This document shows positions 8,563 to 17,745 of a stretch of DNA of 64,000 nucleotides, in pieces. The stretch comes from Pseudonocardiaceae bacterium (GTDB taxonomy: Bacteria; Actinomycetota; Actinomycetes; Mycobacteriales; Pseudonocardiaceae): the NCBI GenBank assembly GCA_009379845.1, contig WHSZ01000025.1, forward strand, positions 1 to 64,000, given 5' to 3'. The notes below the pieces were generated by a model. That model searched no databases. It saw only the letters and a program-made list of their open reading frames with translations, and was not told where the DNA came from. A program made the position numbers and the translations under genes. Every line of letters begins with the position of its first letter. Position 1 is the first letter of the stretch.

Positions 8563-8775
8563 GTGGCGACCCAGGCCCCGGCTATCGTAGCGCCGCACCC
8601 GGTGACGATTCCTTTCCGAGAAATCCTTCCGTGGGTTGTATTCGCGGGAATCATTCTGTCCATGTTCGTTTACTTCGTGGGGGCCGAGCAGGGCGCCACG
8701 TCGATGATTTCCGGAACGTGGGTGCATGAATTCGTGCACGATGGCCGGCATCTGCTCGGCTTTCCGTGCCACTGA
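8563..8775 (+). CDS. cbtB: Cobalt transporter subunit CbtB
   Basis: 70 residues with one transmembrane helix (LPWVVFAGIILSMFVYFVGA) and the diagnostic C-terminal histidine motif HEFVHDGRHLLGFPCH, expected to bind Co2+. The GTG start follows a perfect AGGAGG. CbtB acts with CbtA in the cytoplasmic membrane, and the pair is usually controlled by a B12 riboswitch, as seen directly here. Confidence 0.93.
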   Translation: MATQAPAIVAPHPVTIPFREILPWVVFAGIILSMFVYFVGAEQGATSMISGTWVHEFVHDGRHLLGFPCH

Positions 8776-8787
8776 CCCGGCCGCACG

Positions 8788-9507
8788 ATGGTTAGATCAC
8801 TGCTGATCAGGGGCATGCTCGCCGGCCTTGTCGCTGGAATGCTCGCTTTCGTCGTCGCCAGGCTCATCGGTGAAACACCGGTCGAGCTGGCGATCGGATT
8901 CGAGGAGCAGCACGCGCACGAGCACGAAGAGGGCGCCGAACTCGTCAGTCGCGCTACCCAGAGCGGGCTCGGTCTCGCCGTGGCGACGGCGGTTTTCGGT
9001 GTCGCGATCGGCGGATTGTTCGCCCTCGCTTTCGCGGTCGCGCACGGTCGGATCGGTTCGCTTGCTCCGCGGGCCACTGCCGCGGTTCTGGGCGTGGTCG
9101 GATTCGTGTCGGTTTACCTGATCCCGTTCCTGAAGTATCCGGCCAACCCGCCTGCCGTGGGTAATCCGAATACGATCGGCGAGCGCACCGGAATGTATTT
9201 CTTGATGATCGCTATTTCGGTGCTGTTCGCCATCGCCGCGATGGTGCTTCGCAAGCGAGCCGCCGTGCGGCTCGGCGAGTGGAACGCCACGGTGCTCGCC
9301 GGTGCGGCGTTTCTGGTGCTGATCGCCGTGGTGATGTGGCTCTTGCCGGCTGCCGACGTGTCCACCGGTGAGTTCCCCGCGGCCGTGCTGTGGGAGTTCC
9401 GCATCGCGTCGATCGGGATCCAGGCCGCGCTCTGGGTGGTGCTCGCGGCCGGTTTCGGGCCGCTCGCGGAACGCGTCCTCGGCAAGCCACGCGTTGTGCG
9501 CTCATAA
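8788..9507 (+). CDS. cbtA: Cobalt transporter subunit CbtA
   Basis: 239 residues, 12 bases after cbtB. Hydrophobic segments begin at about residues 4 (LLIRGMLAGLVAGMLAFVVA), 62, 92, 131, 163 and 209, so it is polytopic. A His/Glu-rich segment EEQHAHEHEEGAEL lies in the first loop, as expected for metal capture. This is the CbtA family (predicted cobalt permease). Its stop codon is the first triplet of a dispersed 3' element that carries a palindromic core. Confidence 0.92.
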   Translation: MVRSLLIRGMLAGLVAGMLAFVVARLIGETPVELAIGFEEQHAHEHEEGAELVSRATQSGLGLAVATAVFGVAIGGLFALAFAVAHGRIGSLAPRATAAVLGVVGFVSVYLIPFLKYPANPPAVGNPNTIGERTGMYFLMIAISVLFAIAAMVLRKRAAVRLGEWNATVLAGAAFLVLIAVVMWLLPAADVSTGEFPAAVLWEFRIASIGIQAALWVVLAAGFGPLAERVLGKPRVVRS

Positions 9508-9553
9508 TGCTGAAATAACGCCGTCATAAACCAATATGCATCCATATTGCGGT
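9506..9553. repeat. Dispersed 3' element, copy 1 (AAATAAC-CCGTCA block plus palindromic core)
   Basis: The stop codon of cbtA leads into AATGCTGAAATAACGCCGTC, ATAAAC, and then the 18-bp core CAATATGCATCCATATTG (9532-9549: 7-bp perfect arms, CATC loop) followed by CGG. A copy with the same flanks follows tctA at 49.68 kb, and the core also recurs at 9590, 14415 and 54824. It is strikingly AT-rich for this genome. The function is unknown; a 3'-end, terminator or REP-like role is possible. Confidence 0.8.
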
Positions 9554-9589
9554 CGGGCCGCGCCGCCCGGGGTGGGCGGCGAGGCGGCG

Positions 9590-9607
9590 CGATATGCATC
9601 CATGTTG
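9590..9607. repeat. Palindromic core, copy 2 (CGATATGCATCCATGTTG)
   Basis: It differs from the 9532 core at 2 of 18 bases and has the same orientation. After it comes CGATGACGGC, whose ATGACGGC is the inverse of the GCCGTCAT found before copy 1, so the two copies bound a larger inverted structure around a GC-rich centre. Confidence 0.7.
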
Positions 9608-9673
9608 CGATGACGGCCACGCGGGCCCATTCGCGGCTACTACGCGCGGTGGTGTTGGCCAGGCCACAGGGGT

Positions 9674-9721
9674 GTCAGGCCGGCGTAAAAACTGTCGGTA
9701 GCGGCGTCAAGGACTCGTCAA
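9674..9721 (+). promoter_or_regulatory. Candidate KdpE operator (11-bp-spaced direct repeats)
   Basis: Half-sites GTCAG (9674), GTAAA (9685), GTCAA (9706) and GTCAA (9717) are spaced 11, 21 and 11 bases. This is the one-turn spacing of direct repeats bound by OmpR/PhoB-family regulators such as KdpE. It lies about 90 bases before the first kdp-operon start. The assignment is by pattern only. Apart from the two core copies, the 300-base cbtA-kdp gap shows nothing else. Confidence 0.4.
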
Positions 9722-9809
9722 AGCTGCGCTGACTCGCGCTCGTACGGATGCACGCTCATTGCGCTCGGCCGCCGTCGGGGCGGCCCGCGGGAATGTGGAG
9801 TGCGAGCTG

Positions 9810-9893
9810 ATGGCCGATCTGGCCTACGCGATCTTGCTGATCGTGGCGTTCGTCGCCCTGGCGTTGACGGTACGTGGTTTGGACCGGCTGTGA
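9810..9893 (+). CDS. 27-residue membrane peptide preceding kdpF
   Basis: MADLAYAILLIVAFVALAL is a single hydrophobic helix followed by TVRGLDRL. The ATG at 9810 lies in the usual leader position, and its TGA overlaps the GTG of kdpF, so translation is coupled. Small peptides of this type are often found before kdpF in high-GC Gram-positives but are rarely annotated. It may be an accessory subunit of the Kdp pump; the role is unknown. Confidence 0.6.
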   Translation: MADLAYAILLIVAFVALALTVRGLDRL

Positions 9894-10003
9894 CCGGCGA
9901 GCTGGCCGCGTCCGGTACCGTGCCGAACGTCGTCGCAGGTGTGCTGGCCCTGCTGCTTATCGGATATCTGTTCGTGGTGTTGATCCGGCCGGAGAGGTTT
10001 TGA
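9890..10003 (+). CDS. kdpF: Potassium-transporting ATPase subunit KdpF
   Basis: 37 residues with one transmembrane helix (VVAGVLALLLIGYLFVVLI) and the KdpF-typical ending RPERF. It starts with a GTG overlapping the previous stop, and its TGA overlaps the ATG of kdpA (TGATG), so the cassette is translationally coupled. KdpF is a lipid-like stabilising subunit of the KdpFABC complex. Confidence 0.88.
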   Translation: MTGELAASGTVPNVVAGVLALLLIGYLFVVLIRPERF

Positions 10004-11655
10004 TGGCCGGGTTCGCACAACTGGGTTTGCTGCTGCTCGCGCTTGCCGTGGCCTACCGGCCACTCGGCGACTACCTGGCGAGGGTGTACCGGGGCGAGAA
10101 AAACAACCGGTTCGAGCGGCGGCTGTACCGGCTGCTGCGCATAGACCCCGACTCGGAGCAGCGGTGGACCACCTACGCGGCCGGGGTGCTCGGCTTCTCG
10201 TTCGTGTCCGTCGTGTTCCTGTACCTGTTGCAGCGGCTGCAATCGCTGCTGCCGCTGGACTTCGGGCGGGGTGCGGTGTCGCCGAGCATGGCGTTCAACA
10301 CCGCGGTCAGCTTCGTGACGAACACGAACTGGCAGTCCTACTCGGGCGAAGAGGTACTCGGCCACACCGTGCAGATGGTCGGGCTGACCGTGCAGAACTT
10401 CGTGTCCGCGGCGGTCGGCATGGCGGTGGCGATCGCGTTCATCCGCGGGTTCGTCCGGCGCTCAACCAACCGGCTCGGCAACTTCTGGGTGGACCTCGTC
10501 CGGGGCGTGCTGCGCATCCTGCTGCCCATCTCGTTCGGGTTCGCGATCGTGCTGGTGGCGTTCGGCGTGGTGCAGAGCCTCGCGAGGGGCGTCGACGTTG
10601 TCGGCCTGGACGGCGCGAAGAGCACCATCGCGCTGGCCCCGACCGCGAGCCAGGAGGTGATCAAGGAGCTCGGCACCAACGGTGGCGGGATCTTCAACGC
10701 GAACTCCTCGCACCCGTTCGAGAACCCGAACGGGTGGACCAACCTGATCGAGAACTTCCTGCTGCTGCTCATCCCTGTTTCGCTGACCCGCACGCTCGGC
10801 GTGCTGGTTGGCAACAAGAAGCAGGGTTACGTGCTGCTCGGAGTGATGGGGGTGCTCTGGGCCGGCATGCTGACCGTGACGTGGTGGGCGGAGGCGCACA
10901 CCAGCGGGCCGGCCGCCGCGCTCGCCGGCGCGAACATGGAAGGCAAGGAGGTGCGCTTCGGCATCCCCGCCTCCGCGCTCTGGGCGATCAGCACCACGGG
11001 CACATCCACCGGTGCGGTGAACTCCATGCACGACAGCTTCAGCGGCCTCGGTGGCGGCGGAGCGCTGCTTTCCATGTTGTTCGGCGAGGTGTCACCGGGC
11101 GGAGTGGGCGCCGGGATCTACGGCATCCTGGTGATGGCGATCATCGCGATGTTCCTCGCCGGGCTGATGGTCGGCCGGACGCCGGAATACCTCGGCAAGA
11201 AGCTCGGCACGCGTGAGGTCAGCTGCGCGGCGATCGCGATCCTGGCGATGCCGACCGTGGTGTTGCTCGGTACCGGCGCCGCTCTGCTGATGCCCGGCGA
11301 GCTGGGCAAGGCGCTGACCAACCATGGCGCACATGGGCTCTCCGAAGTGCTCTACGCGTACACCTCGGCCGGCAACAACAACGGCAGCGCGTTCGCCGGG
11401 CTGACCGTGACCAGCGACTGGTTCCAGGCGACGCTGGGCATCGCCATGCTGTTCGGCAGGTTCGTGCCCATCCTCGCGGTGCTCTGCCTCGCTGGATCGC
11501 TTGCCAGGCAACGAAAGGTGCCGGAAACCGCTGGCACGCTGCCGACCACCGGCCCGCTGTTCGCCTCCATGCTCACCGGCACCGTCGCTCTCGTCGCGGC
11601 GCTCACCTTCATTCCCGCACTCGCTCTCGGTCCCATCGCGGAGGCCCTCGCATGA
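10003..11655 (+). CDS. kdpA: Potassium-transporting ATPase subunit KdpA
   Basis: 550 residues of polytopic membrane protein related to SKT-superfamily K+ channels. Diagnostic segments include [13 protein letters not shown] (first selectivity-filter region), [21 protein letters not shown] (second), [17 protein letters not shown] (third) and [15 protein letters not shown] (fourth), whose Gly residues line the K+ filter. It forms the K+-selective channel of KdpFABC. It overlaps kdpF upstream and kdpB downstream by 1-4 bases. Confidence 0.97.
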   Translation: MAGFAQLGLLLLALAVAYRPLGDYLARVYRGEKNNRFERRLYRLLRIDPDSEQRWTTYAAGVLGFSFVSVVFLYLLQRLQSLLPLDFGRGAVSPSMAFNTAVSFVTNTNWQSYSGEEVLGHTVQMVGLTVQNFVSAAVGMAVAIAFIRGFVRRSTNRLGNFWVDLVRGVLRILLPISFGFAIVLVAFGVVQSLARGVDVVGLDGAKSTIALAPTASQEVIKELGTNGGGIFNANSSHPFENPNGWTNLIENFLLLLIPVSLTRTLGVLVGNKKQGYVLLGVMGVLWAGMLTVTWWAEAHTSGPAAALAGANMEGKEVRFGIPASALWAISTTGTSTGAVNSMHDSFSGLGGGGALLSMLFGEVSPGGVGAGIYGILVMAIIAMFLAGLMVGRTPEYLGKKLGTREVSCAAIAILAMPTVVLLGTGAALLMPGELGKALTNHGAHGLSEVLYAYTSAGNNNGSAFAGLTVTSDWFQATLGIAMLFGRFVPILAVLCLAGSLARQRKVPETAGTLPTTGPLFASMLTGTVALVAALTFIPALALGPIAEALA

Positions 11656-13757
11656 CCACGACAGCGGAACGACCGCGACGCACGCCGGAAGAGGAGATCC
11701 GGCGCCACGGCGAGAACACCGGCCGGTTCGGTGCCGGGATGTTCAACCCGAGGCAGCTGCTCACCTCGCTGCCGGACGCGCTGCGCAAGCTCAACCCGCG
11801 CCACCAGCTAGGCAACCCGGTGATGTTCGTGGTGTGGGTCGGCTCCGTGCTGGTCACGGTGTTCGCCGTGCTGCAGCCGAGCGTGTTCGCCTGCGCGGTT
11901 GCCGGCTGGCTGTGGTTCACCGTGCTGTTCGCGAACCTGGCCGAAGCGGTGGCCGAGGGGCGCGGGAAGGCGCAGGCGGACACGTTGCGGCGCACCAAGA
12001 AGGACACCGTGGCGCGGCGGCTTCGGCAGGACGGGATACACACCGAGCAGGTGGCCGGCGTCGACCTGCGTATCGGCGATCGGGTCATCGTCGAGGCGGG
12101 CGAGGTGATCCCTGGGGACGGCGATGTCGTCGAGGGCATCGCGACGGTGGACGAATCCGCGATCACCGGGGAATCCGCCCCGGTGATCCGGGAGTCCGGT
12201 GGGGACCGTTCCGCGGTTACCGGTGGCACCACGGTGCTCTCCGACCGGATCGTGGTTCGGATCTCCACCAAGCCAGGCGAGTCGTTTGTAGACAGAATGA
12301 TCGCTCTGGTGGAGGGGGCGGCGCGGCAGAAGACGCCGAACGAGGTCGCGCTGACCATCCTGCTGTCCACGTTGACGATCATCTTCCTGCTCGCGGTGGT
12401 GGCGCTGCAGCCGATGGCCGGCTACTCGGGCAGCGTGCAGTCGGTGATCGTGCTGATCGCGCTGCTGGTGTGCCTGATTCCCACCACGATCGGCGCGCTG
12501 CTCTCCGCGATCGGGATAGCCGGCATGGACCGGCTGGTGCAGCGCAACGTGCTGGCCAGCTCGGGCCGCGCGGTGGAGGCCGCCGGCGACGTGTCCACCC
12601 TGCTTCTCGACAAGACCGGCACGATCACCTTCGGCAACCGGCGAGCCACCGAGCTGATCCCGGTCGCCGGGTGCACCGCGGAGGTGCTGGCGGCCACCGC
12701 GCGGCGCTCCAGCCTCGCGGACGAGACGCCGGAGGGGCGCAGCATCATCGAGCTGTGTGCCGAGCGGCATGCCTTGGCTGCCGAATCGACGGAGCGCGAA
12801 CATGCCGGCGTGTTCGTGCCGTTCACCGCGCAGACCAGGATGAGCGGCATCGACCTACCCGACCGCCAGGTCCGCAAGGGCGCGGCCGACTCGGTGTACG
12901 GCTGGGTGAGCAAGCACGGTGGCACGGTGCCCGACGAGGTGCCGGAGATCGTCTCGCGGATCAGCGCGGACGGCGGCACCCCGCTGGTGTGCGCGGAGCT
13001 CGCGGGCGGGATCGCCACCGTGCGCGGGGTGATCCGGCTGTCCGATGTGGTCAAGCCCGGGATGCGCGAGCGGTTCGACGCGTTGCGCGTGATGGGCATC
13101 AAGACGGTGATGATCACCGGCGACAACCCGTTGACCGCCAAGGCGATCGCCGATGAAGCGGGCGTGGACGACTACCTAGCGGAGGCCAAGCCGGAGGACA
13201 AGATCGCGCTGATCCGCCGCGAGCAGGACGGCGGCCGGCTGGTCGCGATGACCGGGGACGGCACCAACGACGCGCCCGCGCTCGCGCAGGCGGACGTCGG
13301 GGCCGCGATGAATACCGGCACCATGGCGGCCAAGGAAGCCGGCAACATGGTCGATCTGGACTCTAACCCGACCAAGCTGATCGAGATCGTGGAGATCGGC
13401 AAGCAGCTGCTGATCACCCGGGGCGCGCTCACCACGTTCAGCATAGCCAACGACCTCGCCAAGTACTTCGCGATCCTGCCGGCCATGTTCATGGCGATCT
13501 ACCCGCAGCTGGGCGCGTTGAACATCATGCACCTGGCCACGCCGTCCTCGGCCATCCTGTCCGCGGTGATCTTCAACGCGCTGATCATCATCGTGCTGAT
13601 TCCGCTGGCGCTGCGCGGAGTTCGGTATCGCCCGTCCAGCGCGTCGGCGCTGTTGAGGCGAAATCTGTTGATCTACGGCCTTGGCGGGGTCGTCGCGCCG
13701 TTCGCCGGGATCTGGTTGATCGACCTCGTGGTCCGGCTCATTCCAGGAATAGGGTGA
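11652..13757 (+). CDS. kdpB: Potassium-transporting P-type ATPase subunit KdpB
   Basis: 701 residues. It has the P-type ATPase landmarks: TGES ([12 protein letters not shown]) in the actuator domain, DKTGT with the phosphorylated Asp at about residue 320, [11 protein letters not shown], and [17 protein letters not shown] in the hinge. KdpB hydrolyses ATP to drive K+ through KdpA. The start ATG overlaps the kdpA stop (ATGA), and the GTG of kdpC overlaps its stop (GTGA). Confidence 0.98.
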   Translation: MTTTAERPRRTPEEEIRRHGENTGRFGAGMFNPRQLLTSLPDALRKLNPRHQLGNPVMFVVWVGSVLVTVFAVLQPSVFACAVAGWLWFTVLFANLAEAVAEGRGKAQADTLRRTKKDTVARRLRQDGIHTEQVAGVDLRIGDRVIVEAGEVIPGDGDVVEGIATVDESAITGESAPVIRESGGDRSAVTGGTTVLSDRIVVRISTKPGESFVDRMIALVEGAARQKTPNEVALTILLSTLTIIFLLAVVALQPMAGYSGSVQSVIVLIALLVCLIPTTIGALLSAIGIAGMDRLVQRNVLASSGRAVEAAGDVSTLLLDKTGTITFGNRRATELIPVAGCTAEVLAATARRSSLADETPEGRSIIELCAERHALAAESTEREHAGVFVPFTAQTRMSGIDLPDRQVRKGAADSVYGWVSKHGGTVPDEVPEIVSRISADGGTPLVCAELAGGIATVRGVIRLSDVVKPGMRERFDALRVMGIKTVMITGDNPLTAKAIADEAGVDDYLAEAKPEDKIALIRREQDGGRLVAMTGDGTNDAPALAQADVGAAMNTGTMAAKEAGNMVDLDSNPTKLIEIVEIGKQLLITRGALTTFSIANDLAKYFAILPAMFMAIYPQLGALNIMHLATPSSAILSAVIFNALIIIVLIPLALRGVRYRPSSASALLRRNLLIYGLGGVVAPFAGIWLIDLVVRLIPGIG

Positions 13758-14377
13758 CATCTCAGGTGATACGTACCTTTCTCACGCAGAGCGCGGCCGG
13801 GTTGCGGGTGCTGCTGGTGCTGACCGTGCTCACCGGGCTGGTCTACCCGCTGGCCGTTTGGGGCGTTTCCCGGCTGCCAGGCTTGGATACCAAGGCGGAA
13901 GGCTCGGTGGTGCAGCGAAACGGCCATCCGGTTGGCTCCGCGCAAATCGGCGTGGACCCGGTCGCGAAGGATCCGGCCAACGACCCGTGGTTCCACAACC
14001 GTCCGGCCGCCAGTGCCGAAGGCCCGCTCGGGCCGGCCGATCCGTCGGTGTCCGGCGGGTCGAACGCGGGCGCGTCCAGCCCTGAGCAGATCGCGGCCGT
14101 TCGGGCGCGCAAGGCCGCGATCGCGAAGCGGGAAGGCGTGGTCCCGGCACGGGTACCGGCGGACGCGGTGACCGCGTCGGGGTCCGGGCTGGACCCGGAC
14201 ATCAGCCCGGCCTACGCCGAGCTGCAGGTGCCGAGGGTCGCGCGGGCGACCGGCCTTTCCCCGCACCGGGTGCGGGAGCTCGTCGCCGAGCACACCACCG
14301 GAAGGGCGCTCGGTGTGCTCGGCGAGCCCGCGGTGAACGTGCTCGAGCTGAACCTGGCGATGCGGAGCATCATGTAG
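13754..14377 (+). CDS. kdpC: Potassium-transporting ATPase subunit KdpC
   Basis: 207 residues with one N-terminal transmembrane helix ([24 protein letters not shown]) and an extracytoplasmic domain containing FHNRPAAS and [22 protein letters not shown], then [24 protein letters not shown]. These are the KdpC signatures. It stabilises the KdpAB complex and raises ATP affinity. It is the last structural gene of the cassette; 107 bases separate it from kdpD. Confidence 0.97.
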   Translation: MTSQVIRTFLTQSAAGLRVLLVLTVLTGLVYPLAVWGVSRLPGLDTKAEGSVVQRNGHPVGSAQIGVDPVAKDPANDPWFHNRPAASAEGPLGPADPSVSGGSNAGASSPEQIAAVRARKAAIAKREGVVPARVPADAVTASGSGLDPDISPAYAELQVPRVARATGLSPHRVRELVAEHTTGRALGVLGEPAVNVLELNLAMRSIM

Positions 14378-14414
14378 GCGACGTGCCTGAGTGGGCGCGC
14401 ATCCGGATGACCGG

Positions 14415-14432
14415 CGTTATGCATCGATAATG
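14415..14432. repeat. Palindromic core, copy 3 (CGTTATGCATCGATAATG)
   Basis: It matches 14 of 18 bases of the 9532 core and sits 38 bases after the kdpC stop, before kdpD. The bases after it, GATAATGCTG then AGCGTCAGAAAA, resemble the TAATGCTG and CCGTCA-AAA parts that precede copy 1. A diverged or rearranged member of the same family. Confidence 0.5.
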
Positions 14433-14484
14433 CTGGGACAGCAGCGTCAGAAAAAGCGGTACGGGCACACAACGCGGAGGGCAC

Positions 14485-16998
14485 GTGTCGAGCGAAACGC
14501 GCAGGGGAGAATTGCGCATCTACCTCGGCGCCGCACCGGGTGTCGGGAAGACCTTCGCGATGCTCGGCGAGGCGCACCGCCGCGCCGGTCGCGGCACCGA
14601 CGTCGTGATCGGCCTCGCCGAACCGCACGGCCGGGCGAGAACCACCGAGCTGCTTGACGGCTTGGAAACGGTGCCGGTGAAGCTCATCGAGTACCGGGAC
14701 CGGGAGTTCGGCGAGCTGGACACCGACGCCGTGATCGCCCGCGCCCCCGAGGTCGTGGTGGTGGACGAACTCGCGCACACCAACGTGCCGGGTTCGGCGA
14801 ACGCCAAGCGCTGGCAGGACATCGACGAGTTGCTCGATGCCGGCATCAACGTGCTCTCCACGGTGAACGTGCAGCACCTGGAAAGTCTCAACGACGTCGT
14901 CGAGCGGATCACCGGCGTTCGCCAGCAGGAGACCGTGCCGGACGAGGTGGTGCGCAGGGCGGAGCAGGTTGAGCTGGTCGACATCACCCCGGAAGCGTTG
15001 CGCCGCAGGCTCGCGCACGGCAACGTCTACCCCGCGCACAAGATCGATGCCGCGCTCGGCAACTACTTCCGGCCGGGCAACCTCACCGCGCTTCGCGAGC
15101 TTGCCCTGCTGTGGGTGGCCGATCAGGTGGACGTCGCGCTGCAGCGGTACCGGGCGGAAAAGGAGATCACCGAAACCTGGGAGACCAGGGAACGGGTCGT
15201 GGTGGCGATCACCGGCGGGTCGGAGAGCGAGACGCTGATCCGCAGGGGCCGCCGGATCGCCGCGCGTGCCGGGGGCGAGCTGCTCGTGCTGCACGTGCTG
15301 CGCGGGGACGGCCTCGCCGGCGTCCGACCGCATACCGTGTCCAAACTGCGCAAGCTCGCCGACGACGTGGGCGCGACGTTCCACACCGTGGTCGGCGAGG
15401 ACGTGCCCTCCGCGCTGCTGGATTTCGCCCGCGGCGCGAACGCCACCCAGCTGGTGCTCGGCACCTCGCGGCGCAGCCGGTTCGCCCGGCTGTTCGACGA
15501 GGGCATCGGGGCGACCGTGGTGCAGCGATCCGGACCGATCGACGTGCACATGGTTACCCACGAGGAGTCCGGAGGGCGGCTGCGCAGCGTGCTGTCCCGT
15601 AGCGCGCTTGCCCGCAGGCGCAAGCTGTTCGGCTGGTCGCTCGCCATCGTGCTGCCGACGGTTGCCACCCTGCTCGGGGTGTGGACGGACGCGATCCTGT
15701 CCACGAACGTGATCGGCTACTTCCTCGCGGTGATGGTCGTCGCGCTGATCGGTGGGCTGGGTCCGGCGCTTTTCGCGGCTGTGCTCAGCGATCTGACGCT
15801 GAACTTCTTCTTCACCGAGCCGTACCACACGCTGACCGTCCACTCGCGGCAGGACATCGTCACCCTGATCGGCATGATCGTGGTCGCGGTCGCGGTCGCG
15901 CTGGTGGTCGACAAGGCGTCCCGGCGTACCGAGCAGGCAGCCAAGGCCAGCACCGAGGCCGCGCTGCTCGCGTCCTACGCCCGAACCGTGCTGACCAGCC
16001 CGGAACCGTTGAACCAGATGCTGGAGAACGTGCAGGAGAACTTCGGGCTGACCGCGATCGCGTTGCTGGAGAGGCGGGACGGCGGTTGGCACCGGGTGGC
16101 TTGGGTGGGGGCGTCGCCATGCGCCGAGCCGGACGGGGCCGATGTGGACATTCCGGTGACCGCGGACGTGCACTTCGCGCTGTCCGGCAGGACGCTGCCG
16201 GCCGAGGATCGCCGGGTGCTCGAAGCGGCGGCCGGCCAGGCGTTACTCGCGCTGCGCCAGCAGCGGATGGCAGCGCAGGCCGCCGAGGCGCAGCGGCAGG
16301 CGCAGGCGACCGAGTTGCGTACCGCCTTGCTTTCCGCCGTCGGCCACGACCTGCGTACCCCGCTCACCTCGATCAAAGCCGCGGTCGGCAGCCTCCGCGA
16401 CCCCGAGCTTTCACTGTCCACACAGGACACCGACGACCTGCTCGCCACCGTTGAGGAGTCAACCGATCACCTCTCCGGGTTGGTAGAGAACCTGCTCGAC
16501 TCCTCCCGGCTGGCAACCGGGGCGGTCCGCACCCAGTCGCACGCTGTCGGTTTCGACGACGTCGTCGCCCGCGCACTGTCTACTGTGGATGGTTCCCGCC
16601 GTGTCGAGGTGGACGTGGATGCCGCACTTCCCGTGGTGCTCGCCGATCCCGGGCTGCTGGAGCGGGTGGTGGCGAATGTGGTGGACAACGCGCTGCGGCA
16701 CGGCATCCGCGGTGCCGGTGACGGGGTCGAGGTGCGGGCGAGCGCGCACGCGCGGCACGTCGAGCTGCGGGTCGTCGATCACGGACGAGGATTGCCCAAG
16801 GGCGCTTCGGAGTCGGCTTTCGCGCCCTTCCAGCGACTCGGCGACCGGAATTCGACGGCCGGGGTGGGGCTCGGGCTGTCCGTCGCGAAGGGGTTCACCG
16901 AGGCGATGGGCGGCACGATCCGCGCTGAGGACACTCCCGGTGGCGGGTTGACCGTGGTGATTTCCCTGCCGGTGGACGATAGTGCGGGTACGAACTAA
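14485..16998 (+). CDS. kdpD: Osmosensitive K+ channel sensor histidine kinase KdpD
   Basis: 837 residues. The N-terminal KdpD domain has Walker A GAAPGVGKT (15-23) and VVVDELAHTNVPGS. A Usp-like domain (about 230-360) follows, then four transmembrane helices (about 385-480), a GAF-like region, and a kinase core with the phospho-acceptor His at about residue 621 (SAVGHDLRTPLTSIK). The N box is NVVDNALRHG and the G boxes are VDHGRGLPKG and GVGLGLSVAKGF. It senses K+ limitation or turgor and phosphorylates KdpE. GTG start after GGAGGGCAC. kdpE follows after 9 bases. Confidence 0.97.
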   Translation: MSSETRRGELRIYLGAAPGVGKTFAMLGEAHRRAGRGTDVVIGLAEPHGRARTTELLDGLETVPVKLIEYRDREFGELDTDAVIARAPEVVVVDELAHTNVPGSANAKRWQDIDELLDAGINVLSTVNVQHLESLNDVVERITGVRQQETVPDEVVRRAEQVELVDITPEALRRRLAHGNVYPAHKIDAALGNYFRPGNLTALRELALLWVADQVDVALQRYRAEKEITETWETRERVVVAITGGSESETLIRRGRRIAARAGGELLVLHVLRGDGLAGVRPHTVSKLRKLADDVGATFHTVVGEDVPSALLDFARGANATQLVLGTSRRSRFARLFDEGIGATVVQRSGPIDVHMVTHEESGGRLRSVLSRSALARRRKLFGWSLAIVLPTVATLLGVWTDAILSTNVIGYFLAVMVVALIGGLGPALFAAVLSDLTLNFFFTEPYHTLTVHSRQDIVTLIGMIVVAVAVALVVDKASRRTEQAAKASTEAALLASYARTVLTSPEPLNQMLENVQENFGLTAIALLERRDGGWHRVAWVGASPCAEPDGADVDIPVTADVHFALSGRTLPAEDRRVLEAAAGQALLALRQQRMAAQAAEAQRQAQATELRTALLSAVGHDLRTPLTSIKAAVGSLRDPELSLSTQDTDDLLATVEESTDHLSGLVENLLDSSRLATGAVRTQSHAVGFDDVVARALSTVDGSRRVEVDVDAALPVVLADPGLLERVVANVVDNALRHGIRGAGDGVEVRASAHARHVELRVVDHGRGLPKGASESAFAPFQRLGDRNSTAGVGLGLSVAKGFTEAMGGTIRAEDTPGGGLTVVISLPVDDSAGTN

Positions 16999-17007
16999 GG
17001 AGTGGCG

Positions 17008-17694
17008 GTGAACAACACGGTGCTCGTCGTGGACGACGAGCCACACATCGTTCGCGCGCTACGGATCAACCTGTCCGCGCGCGGATACCGGGTGATCAGC
17101 GCGCATGACGGTGCCGCGGCACTGCACGCGGTCGCCGAGGCGAAGCCGGACGCCGTCGTGCTGGATCTCGGCCTGCCGGATATGGATGGCAGCGAGGTGA
17201 TCAACGGGCTGCGCGGCTGGACGAGCGTGCCGATCATCGTGCTGTCCGCTCGCGGGGACTCGGCGGACAAGGTGAGCGCGCTGGACGCGGGTGCGGATGA
17301 CTACGTGACCAAGCCGTTCGGGATGGACGAGCTGCTCGCCAGGCTGCGCGCCGCGGTGCGCCGGTCAGCGACCGCGGCACAGGCGCCCGGTGATCCGGTG
17401 GTGTCAACCGACGCGTTCACCATCGACCTGGCCGCGAAGAAGGCGCATCGGGACGGCGTCGAGGTGCACCTGACCAAGACCGAATGGGGCATGCTCGAGG
17501 TGCTGGTGCGCAACCGGGGTCGGCTGGTGGCCCAGAAGCAGCTGCTGCACGACGTGTGGGGTCCCAGCTACGACGGCGAGTACCACTACCTGCGGGTCTA
17601 CATGGCACAGCTGCGCCGCAAACTCGAACGCGAACCGTCCCGGCCGGTGCACTTCCTCACCGAGCCGGGCATGGGGTACCGCTTCGAGGCCTGA
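17008..17694 (+). CDS. kdpE: OmpR-family response regulator KdpE
   Basis: 228 residues. The receiver domain has acidic residues D9/D10 and phospho-acceptor D53 (VVLDLGLPDMDG), and the C-terminal winged helix ends in HYLRVYMAQLRRKLE and FLTEPGMGYRFEA. It activates kdp transcription when phosphorylated by KdpD. Of the two in-frame GTGs, the one at 17008 is preferred: AAGGAG (16997-17002) is 5 bases upstream of it but would overlap the one at 17002. A short hairpin follows the stop. Confidence 0.95.
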   Translation: MNNTVLVVDDEPHIVRALRINLSARGYRVISAHDGAAALHAVAEAKPDAVVLDLGLPDMDGSEVINGLRGWTSVPIIVLSARGDSADKVSALDAGADDYVTKPFGMDELLARLRAAVRRSATAAQAPGDPVVSTDAFTIDLAAKKAHRDGVEVHLTKTEWGMLEVLVRNRGRLVAQKQLLHDVWGPSYDGEYHYLRVYMAQLRRKLEREPSRPVHFLTEPGMGYRFEA

Positions 17695-17710
17695 CTCGCC
17701 CGTGCGTACG

Positions 17711-17732
17711 CCGCGGGGCGAAAGCGCCGCGG
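17711..17732. terminator. Hairpin between convergent kdpE and the Ser/Pro-rich gene
   Basis: CCGCGG, a G-G mismatch, GC, a GAAA tetraloop, GC and CCGCGG form a compact GNRA-capped hairpin between the two facing stop codons at 17694 and 17746. It could serve both directions. There is no T-tract. Confidence 0.55.
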
Positions 17733-17745
17733 AATACCCCCGGGT

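Noticed and set aside
14212..16173. 650-codon minus-strand open frame under kdpC/kdpD
   Set aside because: It is antisense to kdpC and kdpD, which have unambiguous family motifs; long antisense frames are expected at this GC content.
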